A stretch of DNA of 64,000 bases from a virus, in IMG/VR virus record IMGVR_UViG_3300049459_000229, positions 1 through 64,000 of that record; one strand, written 5' to 3'. The notes under the pieces are model-generated. The model was not told the DNA's origin. It made no database searches and worked only from the letters and a program-made list of their open reading frames with translations. Shown here piece by piece: positions 7,455 to 14,293 of this stretch. The position numbers and the translations under genes were made by a program. Numbering within the stretch: the first letter of the stretch is position 1; the number at the start of each line of letters is the position of its first letter.

Positions 7455-9040
7455 TTTTGCGGTCCTTTCGGTTTGCTCGGGGCGTCAGATTTCTGGCCCT
7501 GCTGGCCGGCGCCCTGTTTGTTGCCCAGAGGCGACGCTTTGCTGTTCGGATTGGTCGGGTCGGCAGACGTGCCGTCGCCAGCAGCACCCGCGGCGCCGCC
7601 TGCGGCCGGCGTGTAGAAGCCGGTACCGGACAGCGGCGTGAAGCCGTCCGGCGTCATCTCGCCAGTCAGCTCGAGCGATGCCTCGTCGTCGGTCAGGAAA
7701 CCCAAGCTCAGGAGCTCGAGGTTGCGAGACTGCTTCATCGATTTGAAGCTCTCGAGCTCCAGGGTCGGGCGCAGGTTGATGTCGTCGTAGAGGAATTCGA
7801 CGGTGACGTCCATGCCGAACAGCCGCACGGCCAGCGTCATCGCCTTGGAGAACATCTCCTGCAGCTTGATGCGGATGATGCCGTTGGCGCTCATCATGAA
7901 GACCATGGTCTCGGTGCTGGCCACATTCTGCGAGCCGGAGCCGTGGCCCAGGATCGACGGCATCACCTTGGCGCCGGTCGAGACCTTTTCGTCGACAATG
8001 CCCTTGACAGTGTCGAAGCTCTCGGCACTGTTGTTGCTCTTCATGTCGACCACGGAGACCGAGAAAAAGTCGAAATGGATGATCGCGTCTTCCGGGTTCA
8101 TCGTGTTGATGACCGACTGGATGTTCGCGAGCGTGCCGTTGATGAATTTATTCAGTTCGATCGTGTCGTGCAGGATCTCCGGCGGGATCCGCAGGCGCAG
8201 CTTTTCTTCGTCGATCTCGACGTCGTAGCGTGGGAACACAGAGCGCTTGCAGATGCGACGCATGTCGTTGGCGAAGTCGGCTGCCGTCAGTACCGGCTGC
8301 ACCGCGGCCTCCATCGGGCTGATCGCGTAAGCGGTCAGCAGGTCCTGGTCGAGCGAGGTGTAGAAGAAGGTCGGGATGTCGAGGTCGATGTACTCGCCGC
8401 CGATCAGCTGCTGGGCCTTGATGCCCTGGCTGTTCTTGTCCTCGACGAAGACCAGCTGGGAGACCGGCACCGGCTGAAACTTGTAGGGCATGCGGTTCTT
8501 GTCCAGCACCAGTTCCAGCGCCATAGCACCTTCGACAAGGATTTCCTTGCCCAGGGCTTCAGCCACCGATCGAAGACTCGAGACTTGGGAAAAACCGGAC
8601 GCGTAATCGGGCATGAAGTCGAACTGGCGCAGGATGCTGTTGGCCAGCGCGGTTGCTTCGCGGTTGAAGCTGCCGTCGATATTGCGCGCCTTGACCCTCC
8701 ACCCTTCCGGAATGCCGACCCGCAGGAATGCGTTGGTGGCCGCCGACAGGTCTGGCGTCAGGCGCGAAAGCGAGCGAATGGCGCCGGGCGTGTTCGCCGC
8801 TGCGCGCGCGGCCGCAGCGATGTCGGTTGTGACGACCCGGCTATCCTGCTTGGTCAACGGCGAGATGACGTAGCTGGTGTTCGGCACGTAGCCGGGCTGA
8901 GTCACCTGCTTGTTCGGCGTCTTCGGCGTCTCTACCAGCGGCATGGCCGGCTGGCTGGTTGTCGGCTGGAGCGTGCCAGTGCCCTTCCCCGCTTTGGGCG
9001 TGGTCAGCTTGGCAAACAGTTGGCGGGCGGCATCGAACAT
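7451..9040 (-). CDS. Portal protein
   Basis: The 529-residue product has the features of phage portals: a long middle with YDVEIDEEKLRLRIPPEI, a clip/stem helical part, and a C-terminal Gly/Pro-rich tail of about 60 residues. The dodecameric portal forms the DNA channel at the capsid vertex. It lies between terminase and S49 protease, the canonical order. The ATG has no Shine-Dalgarno sequence, while a promoter ends 7 bases before it, so the message may be leaderless. Length is normal for the family. Confidence 0.88.
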   Translation of the reverse strand: MFDAARQLFAKLTTPKAGKGTGTLQPTTSQPAMPLVETPKTPNKQVTQPGYVPNTSYVISPLTKQDSRVVTTDIAAAARAAANTPGAIRSLSRLTPDLSAATNAFLRVGIPEGWRVKARNIDGSFNREATALANSILRQFDFMPDYASGFSQVSSLRSVAEALGKEILVEGAMALELVLDKNRMPYKFQPVPVSQLVFVEDKNSQGIKAQQLIGGEYIDLDIPTFFYTSLDQDLLTAYAISPMEAAVQPVLTAADFANDMRRICKRSVFPRYDVEIDEEKLRLRIPPEILHDTIELNKFINGTLANIQSVINTMNPEDAIIHFDFFSVSVVDMKSNNSAESFDTVKGIVDEKVSTGAKVMPSILGHGSGSQNVASTETMVFMMSANGIIRIKLQEMFSKAMTLAVRLFGMDVTVEFLYDDINLRPTLELESFKSMKQSRNLELLSLGFLTDDEASLELTGEMTPDGFTPLSGTGFYTPAAGGAAGAAGDGTSADPTNPNSKASPLGNKQGAGQQGQKSDAPSKPKGPQK

Positions 9041-9046
9041 GCCGCG

Positions 9047-9075
9047 AGTATGGCACAGCTCTTGCTAGGCAGCAA
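9047..9075 (-). promoter_or_regulatory. Sigma70-like promoter of portal gene, predicted leaderless
   Basis: On the minus strand TTGCTG and CATACT are separated by 17 bases. The -10 box ends 7 bases before the portal ATG, so transcription would begin at or next to the start codon. It follows the terminase terminator at 9091-9115. Confidence 0.6.
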
Positions 9076-9090
9076 CCGAGAAATTGCGGA

Positions 9091-9115
9091 AAAGAAAAAG
9101 CCCGCGGATGCGGGC
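9091..9115 (-). terminator. Intrinsic terminator after the large terminase gene
   Basis: On the minus strand GCCCGC-ATCC-GCGGGC is followed by TTTTTCTTTT. It separates the packaging genes from the portal unit. Confidence 0.85.
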
Positions 9116-9209
9116 GTTTCCTCGGCCGGGAACCCCAGCCCTTACCAGTCGAGAGCGGCCCGGCTGGCTGAATCTGCACCTTACCGATGCGCAGGCAGAC
9201 TCTACCACA

Positions 9210-10907
9210 TCAGTGCTTGACGCGGAAGCTGCCGAACAGCGGGATGCCGACGAAAGCGATGTCGCGCGACGCGGTCGCCATCAGCTGGCTTGCCACGTGC
9301 AGGTAGCCCAAGGTGTGCATGAAGTGGTCGTTGCCTTCCTTGGATTTCGTCCAGGTGTAGTAGAGCTCCTGGTGCTTGTCGAAGGCCTGGGTGCGCTTCA
9401 TGTCGACCATGTGCAGCTTCCACAGCGTGTCGGTGTGGTCGCCCTGCTCGACCCAGCTGATGGCGCCGGCTTTGTACATGTTCATCACCTCGTCGAAATT
9501 GACGTCGCGGTGGATCTTGGCCTGGTTGATCGGCAGCTTGCCTTCAGCCTCGTTCTTGTCGACCATGACAATCTCATAAGTCGCCAGTTTCAGGCTGCTG
9601 TTGTAGACGGCGCCGTACAGGTTTTTGTCCTGGCCCTGCATCCGGTGCACTAGGTTGGTCTCGGGGAAGGCGTCGACCACGGTGATCAGGACGCGCCACT
9701 TCGCGGCCAGCTCGCGCCGGCGAAGCTCAAGTTTGGCAAGTGGTACCTGCTCGCGGTAGCAGACCAGCAGCCGGTTATCCATCGTACGTCGGCCGATCGC
9801 GATGTGGCAGATTTGACCGACGTCAATGCCCATGGCATGCAGGTCGCCGGTGTGCAGGCTGCCGTTGGTATATTTGCACTTCTCGACGTCGGCGTCGGTC
9901 AGCTGGCTGCTGCCGGCGTCGGCCGTCTCGCCCAGCGCCTGGTTGACAAATTCCGCCCAGGTCTTGTACTTCGTGATCTCGAGGATCAGTGAAGGAATCG
10001 TGACGATCTCCGGCACCTCGAAGGGCGTGACGTAATAGCCGATCGCCTCGAACTGGTCCTGCGGGTTCTCGCAGACCCATTCGCGGTGTTCCGGCGCTAG
10101 GCTGGGTTCTTCGTCGCAGGCCGGGCAGTGCAGGCGCGCCTCGCGCCAGCGCAGCTGGTCGATATTGTGCTTGTTGATGTCGCGGAACTCGCCCGCGTAA
10201 TCCGGAATCTTGACGTGCTTGTGGAAGCTCGGGACGAACTGGGTGCCGCAGTGGTTGCAGGTGCAGGCGCGGCGCATGCGACGCGCGGCCGCCATCTCCA
10301 GCGCGATGCCGCGGCCTTCGGTCGTCGGCGTGCCGAAGCGGCGCGTCAGCTTCCATTTGCTGTGCTTGATGCGCGACTGAAACTGGGCAAGGGTGTCCGG
10401 ATCGCTCCGGTCAACCTCGTCGTGGATCAGCATGTCGGCCGGCACCGACAGCGCGGTGGTCGAGCCGGAGCAGCCGCGCATGTACAGGAGGCTGGTGCCG
10501 ATCGACTTGATGCTGGCGTTGTTCAGGTCCTTGTCGATCGACTCGCGCAAGTCGGGTGACTCGTCGATGATGGGGTCGAGGCGGGTCTTGGTGAAGTTGA
10601 CGGCGTCGTTGGCGAACGGCAGCGTCATGATCACCGAGAAATAGGGCATCACGCGGGAGACCGCCAGCGCGTAGCGCGCCATGCACTCGGACATGCCGAC
10701 CTGGGCGCACTTCTGCACGTACACCGTGCGGCTGGTGTCGGAGATGATGTCCTTCTGGAACTCGTGGTCGACGAACGAGAAGCGGTCGCCCTTGAGGAAG
10801 GTCTTCTCCTCGAGGTAGCGTACGACGTCGTTCAGGTCGTAACTGTTGAACAGCGCCTGCTCAAGGCGCTTCAGGTGCTCGACGAGCGCGGGGTCGGCGT
10901 GGCTCAT
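9210..10907 (-). CDS. terL: Terminase large subunit (packaging ATPase-nuclease)
   Basis: The 565-residue product has the two-domain plan of TerL. In the ATPase half, KCAQVGMSE (about 66-74) is in the Walker A position but with G-M-S in place of GK[ST], and MLIHDEVD (about 159-166) is Walker B. A zinc-ribbon-like insertion follows (C216-x2-C219 and C260-x2-C263), as in GpA-type terminases. The second half carries MGIDVGQ (first nuclease acidic residue) and later acidic/His residues typical of the RNase H-like nuclease. It powers DNA translocation into the prohead and cuts the concatemer. The start overlaps the small upstream gene by ATGA. Confidence 0.93.
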   Translation of the reverse strand: MSHADPALVEHLKRLEQALFNSYDLNDVVRYLEEKTFLKGDRFSFVDHEFQKDIISDTSRTVYVQKCAQVGMSECMARYALAVSRVMPYFSVIMTLPFANDAVNFTKTRLDPIIDESPDLRESIDKDLNNASIKSIGTSLLYMRGCSGSTTALSVPADMLIHDEVDRSDPDTLAQFQSRIKHSKWKLTRRFGTPTTEGRGIALEMAAARRMRRACTCNHCGTQFVPSFHKHVKIPDYAGEFRDINKHNIDQLRWREARLHCPACDEEPSLAPEHREWVCENPQDQFEAIGYYVTPFEVPEIVTIPSLILEITKYKTWAEFVNQALGETADAGSSQLTDADVEKCKYTNGSLHTGDLHAMGIDVGQICHIAIGRRTMDNRLLVCYREQVPLAKLELRRRELAAKWRVLITVVDAFPETNLVHRMQGQDKNLYGAVYNSSLKLATYEIVMVDKNEAEGKLPINQAKIHRDVNFDEVMNMYKAGAISWVEQGDHTDTLWKLHMVDMKRTQAFDKHQELYYTWTKSKEGNDHFMHTLGYLHVASQLMATASRDIAFVGIPLFGSFRVKH

Positions 10908-11023
10908 GACGTCCAGAGGGCCGCCAGCGGCCAGAAAACGAAGATGGTGGCCATGAAGGCCAAATAGGTGCTGACCAGGATCCGGCGTGTGCGCGCTGGG
11001 TGCTTGTTGGCTTCGATTCTCAT
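10904..11023 (-). CDS. 39-residue single-span membrane protein
   Basis: This gene, too short for usual cut-offs, encodes 39 residues: a basic N-terminus (MRIEANKHPARTRR), then a hydrophobic segment (ILVSTYLAFMATIFVFWPLA). The positive-inside rule predicts N-in, C-out. It is locked in place by ATGA overlaps with both the candidate small terminase above and terL below, which strongly argues that it is real. A single-span protein here could be a small holin-like or host-membrane protein. No function can be assigned. Confidence 0.7.
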   Translation of the reverse strand: MRIEANKHPARTRRILVSTYLAFMATIFVFWPLAALWTS

Positions 11024-11466
11024 GCTGCCTCCTCGGCTGGCGTTTCGTCCTCAGCCAGGTACTGGCTGTACAGGTCGAGGAAGCGCTTCTTCATCTCGTC
11101 CGTGCCCAGCAGGTCGAGCACCTTGATGAAGGTGGACTCGAAGCGCTTCAGGCGCTCGGCGTCGTACACCACTTTCTGTTGCTTGACGATGTCCTTCAGC
11201 ATGTTGCCGACGGAATTGAACACCTGCGCGCGCTGGTTCGCCGGTACGCCCTTGTCGTCTTGCACGCTGGCGAGCAGGATCTGACCCGAGCGGTACTGCA
11301 TGCCCAGCTCCTCGGCAAGGTTGAGCTCCTTCAGGTCGAGGTTTAGGCGCTTGTCCAGGCGCAGGCGCAGTGCGATCAGTTCCTCGTCGTCCAGGCCCTC
11401 GAGCGGGTCGTCCTTGGCCTTGCCGGCCTTGCCGGCCTTGCTCATCGAGTAGTCTTTGATGGCCAT
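11020..11466 (-). CDS. Candidate small terminase subunit or packaging accessory protein
   Basis: The product has 148 residues, strongly helical and charged. It has a Lys/Gly-rich N-terminus, a heptad-like region (EELIALRLRLDKRLNLDLKEL), a middle PANQRAQVFNSVGNMLKDIV, and a C-terminal YDAERLKRFESTFIKVLDLL helix followed by an acidic tail. I associate this pattern with proteins encoded beside GpA-like terminases. It could be the small subunit, or that role could belong to the HTH protein at 11606. It is ATGA-coupled on the downstream side. Confidence 0.55.
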   Translation of the reverse strand: MAIKDYSMSKAGKAGKAKDDPLEGLDDEELIALRLRLDKRLNLDLKELNLAEELGMQYRSGQILLASVQDDKGVPANQRAQVFNSVGNMLKDIVKQQKVVYDAERLKRFESTFIKVLDLLGTDEMKKRFLDLYSQYLAEDETPAEEAA

Positions 11467-11609
11467 TAGATGGTCCCCAGGAATTTGAAGATGTCGCGGG
11501 CGGCGACCGCCAGATTGGCCAGCACCCAGCTGCAGATCATGACGATGACTGTGCCGACCACGGTGATCGCCACCATGACGCTGGCGTTCGGGCTGCGCTG
11601 GATGCTCAT
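11466..11609 (-). CDS. 47-residue single-span membrane protein
   Basis: The product has 47 residues: a short polar N-terminus, a long hydrophobic segment (VMVAITVVGTVIVMICSWVL) and a short amphipathic tail. It starts inside the stop region of the HTH gene and its TAA overlaps the next start, so it is part of a tight chain. It is one of two tiny membrane genes flanking the candidate small terminase. A holin or membrane-anchoring role is possible but unsupported. Confidence 0.65.
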   Translation of the reverse strand: MSIQRSPNASVMVAITVVGTVIVMICSWVLANLAVAARDIFKFLGTI

Positions 11610-11893
11610 AGGCCGGCCTTGATGCGGTAGATGGTGCGCTCGCTGCAGTGGGCAGCTTTGGCGGCTGCCTTCACCGGCATGGTCGCCGCGGCGTTGCGGC
11701 GGAATTCGGCGCGCTGTTCGCGTAGCTCTTTGCTGCTGGGGGCGCGCACGAGATCCTCGCGCTTGACGCCCATGCGCGCGAAGGTGCGGCAAACGTAGGT
11801 TTCATTGGTGCCGAGCAGGCGCGCGACCTCGCGGCCGGTGATTTCCCGGCGGCGCCATCGGTCGATGTAGGGTTTGAGGTCGTCGCGTAGCAT
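11606..11893 (-). CDS. Helix-turn-helix DNA-binding protein, regulator or small terminase
   Basis: The 95-residue basic protein has two HTH-like segments: residues about 18-40 (TGREVARLLGTNETYVCRTF) and about 74-94 (AAAKAAHCSERTIYRIKAG). Two HTHs in one short chain suggest a site-specific DNA binder. As first gene of the packaging operon it could be the small terminase subunit that recognises the packaging site. As the gene beside the divergent control region it could also be the repressor that binds the paired palindromes at 12226-12262. The ATG lacks a Shine-Dalgarno and sits just after a GGCATACT -10-like box. Confidence 0.7.
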   Translation of the reverse strand: MLRDDLKPYIDRWRRREITGREVARLLGTNETYVCRTFARMGVKREDLVRAPSSKELREQRAEFRRNAAATMPVKAAAKAAHCSERTIYRIKAGL

Positions 11894-12225
11894 GCAATAA
11901 GTATGCCACGAAGCAAAGTTTTTGCCTAGAAACTGTGGAAAATAGGTAAAAATTTTGAAAAATTTCAGAAAATTACTGAAAAATCAGTAACTTATGTGGA
12001 AAGTTATGTAATTTATTTGAAAAGTTTGAAAATGGATTGGATATTTTTGGGGGCCCAGGAGCCGGCGCCGGCCTGCTTGCTACCAGGAAAGTGTACCCGT
12101 CCACACGCATCAAAACGACGCCTGCGCCGCCCTCTTTCCTGACGGCCGCACCGTCGTCCGAAATCCGCGCGTCACCTAGGCTGTTCTGGCGCGTTTAAAC
12201 CACATTGCAGTTAAGCAATATCCGA
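11894..12225. other. AT-rich divergent intergenic region, candidate origin or control DNA
   Basis: No gene is seen. Positions 11915-12045 are strikingly AT-rich for this genome, with many A and T runs and two AAGTTATGTA/AAGTTTGAAAA-like repeats. From 12046 the DNA becomes GC-rich, with the perfect palindrome GCCGGCGCCGGC at 12061-12072. Easily melted DNA between divergent operons is a common site for a replication origin or strong early promoters. Neither can be proven from sequence alone. Confidence 0.45.
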
Positions 12226-12262
12226 AGTGGTCCAACCAATTACGACAATTGGTCCAACCAAT
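12226..12262. promoter_or_regulatory. Two copies of a palindromic operator
   Basis: GGTCCAACCAAT occurs at 12229-12240 and again at 12251-12262, 22 bases apart (about two helical turns, same DNA face). The second copy is a full palindrome (ATTGGT-CCA-ACCAAT, 12248-12262); the first keeps the inner TGGT-CCA-ACCA. This is the classic look of a cooperative repressor site between divergent genes. Confidence 0.65.
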
Positions 12263-12422
12263 CACCACATGGCACGATTCTTGCCCATACGCCGGCATAG
12301 CCATCATCTATCAATAACCAGGTTCTGATTAATAAATGCAACTGTCCAGTATCACAGGTAATTGATAATATGGAGTCTCAGTAGTGCCCATTCATCAGCT
12401 GTTCACCCATAGGAGATACACC

Positions 12423-13181
12423 ATGAAAGCCACCCAATCCCGCGCTGTTGCCATGTCCGATGTGTTTCGCGCTGTCGCCGGTTCCGCCGAAGCGCAATTC
12501 GACCTGATCGCCTGCACGGTCTATTCCGCTGCCTACTCCATCATGCAGGCTGGCAACAAAACCCAGTTCAACAAGCTGGCTGCTGACGCCGCCATGTACG
12601 GCGTCGCTACCACGGAATCACGCAAGCTGGTGCGCGGCGTGCTCGGCATCAAGACCATGAACAGCGCCGCCAAGCACTTCGAAAAGGTGTACTTCGCAAT
12701 CCACGCCACGCTGGCCGCGTTCCCTGCGCCGGAACTGATCAAGGACCTGCCGCGTAGCAAGGACGCGCAATTCGCCATTCTTGACCCGCTGGCGTCCGGC
12801 TACGCGGACCAGTTCACAGCCAATTTTACAACGATCATGCTGACTCCGGCGCGTACCGCTGACGAGCAGGCCGAAGCGGATGCCGCGCGCATCGCCAAGA
12901 AAGCCGAGAAAGAGGCCGAAGCGGCGCGCGCCGCCAAGGTTGCCGAGCGTGAGGCCCGCAAGTCGTTGGACGCCACGATCGCGGCACGCGTGGAACAGGC
13001 AGTGGACAAGGCGACCGCACCCGACACCATGGCGCGCACCGTGGCCGATATGCTGGTGGCCGGTTCGCTGTCGGCTGAGCTCGAAGCCATGCTGATCGAA
13101 GCGGCGCGCACCCGCGAAACCGCCGTGCTGCTGGCGCGTGTCGCCAGCACCGCACCCGAAACCGAAACCGAAGCGGCCTGA
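12423..13181 (+). CDS. Conserved hypothetical protein with coiled-coil middle
   Basis: The product has 252 residues. I start at the ATG with AGGAGA 7 bases upstream and not at the in-frame ATG 39 bases earlier. Residues 1-120 are mixed and look globular (QFDLIACTVYSAAYSIMQAG). Residues about 145-190 are an Ala/Glu/Lys/Arg coiled coil, and the C-terminus is helical. It is the only long gene transcribed rightward from the divergent region and is followed by large hairpins, so it is probably a monocistronic, separately controlled gene. I do not recognise the family. Confidence 0.75.
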   Translation: MKATQSRAVAMSDVFRAVAGSAEAQFDLIACTVYSAAYSIMQAGNKTQFNKLAADAAMYGVATTESRKLVRGVLGIKTMNSAAKHFEKVYFAIHATLAAFPAPELIKDLPRSKDAQFAILDPLASGYADQFTANFTTIMLTPARTADEQAEADAARIAKKAEKEAEAARAAKVAEREARKSLDATIAARVEQAVDKATAPDTMARTVADMLVAGSLSAELEAMLIEAARTRETAVLLARVASTAPETETEAA

Positions 13182-13185
13182 ATCC

Positions 13186-13255
13186 CGCGCCCCTACAGGG
13201 GCGCTTATCTAAGCCTATCACGGCTTAGATAAGCGTCACTGCGCGCGCCCCTACA
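13186..13255. repeat. Stacked hairpins flanked by 12-base direct repeats
   Basis: Right after the stop codon are two hairpins: GCGCCCC-TACA-GGGGCGC (13187-13204), then a perfect 14-base-pair stem with a 6-base loop (13202-13235, arms CGCTTATCTAAGCC and GGCTTAGATAAGCG). CGCGCCCCTACA occurs at 13186-13197 and again at 13244-13255. There is no T-run, so this is not a standard terminator; it could be an RNA stability element, a protein site or a recombination relic. Confidence 0.7.
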
Positions 13256-13469
13256 CAACGCTAGGGACCAGCGCGCGCACCGTCGGATTGCTTGCTTGGA
13301 CAGCGTCTATTCGCGTTCTCGCAGGCGGTATCTTCGGAACCCGGTCTATAACAACGTGCCTACCTGAAACCCGAATCCGTGAATTCGTTTCGGTATTGAT
13401 TCGTCCCGTCTTTTCGGTGCACGTGCCCTTATCGCTTCGCCCTATACCGGAATCGGCAGCAGGACGGCC
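13256..13469. other. Intergenic stretch without a convincing gene
   Basis: The stretch is open in some frames, but no frame has a start with a ribosome site, and composition is ordinary. It separates the hairpin pair from the structured region beginning at 13470. I see nothing else that can be supported. Confidence 0.4.
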
Positions 13470-13556
13470 ATGGTAGTAAATAACGGGCTTAGAAAGCCCG
13501 GCAGCGATGAGCTGAGCCGCTTTGGCAAGTGGTGGCGCCTTTCCCGGCGCGAATAG
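13470..13556 (+). CDS. Possible 28-residue peptide gene
   Basis: An ATG with AGGA 5 bases upstream opens a 28-codon frame (MVVNNGLRKPGSDELSRFGK, then WWRLSRRE) ending in TAG. The product would be basic with a Trp-Trp pair. The frame lies on top of two strong hairpins, so it may be chance within an RNA element or a leader peptide. Low confidence. Confidence 0.3.
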   Translation: MVVNNGLRKPGSDELSRFGKWWRLSRRE

Positions 13557-13606
13557 GGAAAGGAAATACCTTGCAGACTGGCTCGGACCGTTGTTACGGT
13601 CCGTTT
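13470..13606 (+). ncRNA. Candidate structured small RNA ending in a terminator-like hairpin
   Basis: Three perfect hairpins follow one another: CGGGCTT-AGA-AAGCCCG (13484-13500), CCTTTCCC ... GGGAAAGG (13538-13563) and CGGACCG-TTGTTA-CGGTCCG (13584-13603) followed by TTTC. The last resembles a weak intrinsic terminator. The run of independent stems in a region lacking a normal gene suggests an RNA. A 28-residue frame at 13470-13556 is an alternative use of part of it. Confidence 0.4.
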
Positions 13607-13637
13607 CGGGTTGCACGGCTATTTCTTGGAGAATCAG

Positions 13638-13820
13638 ATGAAAATGACACCATTGAGAATGGCGGCGTTTCAATTCGCAGCCAGTGCCGGATATACAGGC
13701 TATGAGGTGCGGCTAGCTGAAAGCAAACGTGGCAGCGCTTACGATGTGTTTGTACGCATGCCCGGCGCCGTACGTGGGAAGAAAATAGGCGCAATTCTGC
13801 TGCGCATGGTGTATCCATGA
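13638..13820 (+). CDS. 60-residue basic hypothetical protein
   Basis: I start at the ATG preceded by GGAG 7 bases upstream; an earlier in-frame ATG at 13611 has no ribosome site. The 60-residue product is basic and small (AAFQFAASAGYTGYEVRLAE) with a C-terminal KKIGAILLRM segment. Its stop overlaps the next start (ATGA). It lies after the structured RNA in a lower-GC patch, so it may have been acquired separately from its neighbours. Function unknown. Confidence 0.65.
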   Translation: MKMTPLRMAAFQFAASAGYTGYEVRLAESKRGSAYDVFVRMPGAVRGKKIGAILLRMVYP

Positions 13821-14119
13821 GCAGGAAGACAATTTCGGTTCCAATAAAAACGGACCTAAAAATTAAAATGTCAGAATTAATTAAAATTCTGCCAAAACCG
13901 CATCCCTGTATCATCCCTCAGCCAGCGATAGAAACGCGTTCCCGCCTGTTCGATCCTGAGATTATTGAGGTGCCGAAACGCAAAAAGCCTGGCCGTGTCA
14001 GGCAGGTAGAGAAAGGCACGATGAATATCGCGATGCCTGAATTGCGTAAAGGCACGATGAATCGTCCGGATAAGTCGCAGCAAATCACCAAATTAACTTT
14101 CGCCTGGAGTGCAGCATGA
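13817..14119 (+). CDS. 100-residue Lys-rich hypothetical protein with internal repeat
   Basis: The product has 100 residues and is highly basic and Pro/Ile-rich (SVPIKTDLKIKMSELIKILP). The 15-base direct repeat AAAGGCACGATGAAT (14012-14026 and 14048-14062) gives the peptide KGTMN twice, 12 residues apart. Codon use is AT-richer than the surrounding genes, for example many AAA and ATT codons. It overlaps both neighbours by 4 bases. It is probably disordered and possibly nucleic-acid binding; no family is recognised. Confidence 0.65.
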   Translation: MSRKTISVPIKTDLKIKMSELIKILPKPHPCIIPQPAIETRSRLFDPEIIEVPKRKKPGRVRQVEKGTMNIAMPELRKGTMNRPDKSQQITKLTFAWSAA

Positions 14120-14286
14120 ATTACACCGCACGCAAATCGCTTGCCAAAGACCGCACCAGCATGCCCTTCGTGGTCGAGCACGCATCCGGCCGCATCGTCG
14201 CCACCTGCAAGACTTGGGCTGATGCGATCAACGAACGCAACCGCTTCAATGCCATGGAGCTGTTCGCCAAGTTGGCCGAGGCATAA
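14116..14286 (+). CDS. 56-residue hypothetical protein
   Basis: The product has 56 residues (MNYTARKSLAKDRTSMPFVV...) and is coupled to the previous gene by ATGA. It has a short strand-turn-strand (FVVEHASGRIVATCKTW) followed by a helix (ADAINERNRFNAMELFAKL), a compact alpha/beta mini-fold typical of small phage accessory proteins. It ends 8 bases before the stop of the convergent minus-strand gene. No function is recognised. Confidence 0.6.
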   Translation: MNYTARKSLAKDRTSMPFVVEHASGRIVATCKTWADAINERNRFNAMELFAKLAEA

Positions 14287-14293
14287 GAATTTC

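Noticed and set aside
7457-9220. Plus-strand 587-codon frame across the portal gene
   Set aside because: Antisense shadow of the portal gene; composition rich in Arg, Val and His, no ribosome site.
13251-13673. Minus-strand 140-codon frame in the hairpin region
   Set aside because: It runs through several hairpins and antisense to the 13638 gene, no ribosome site, no recognisable protein features.
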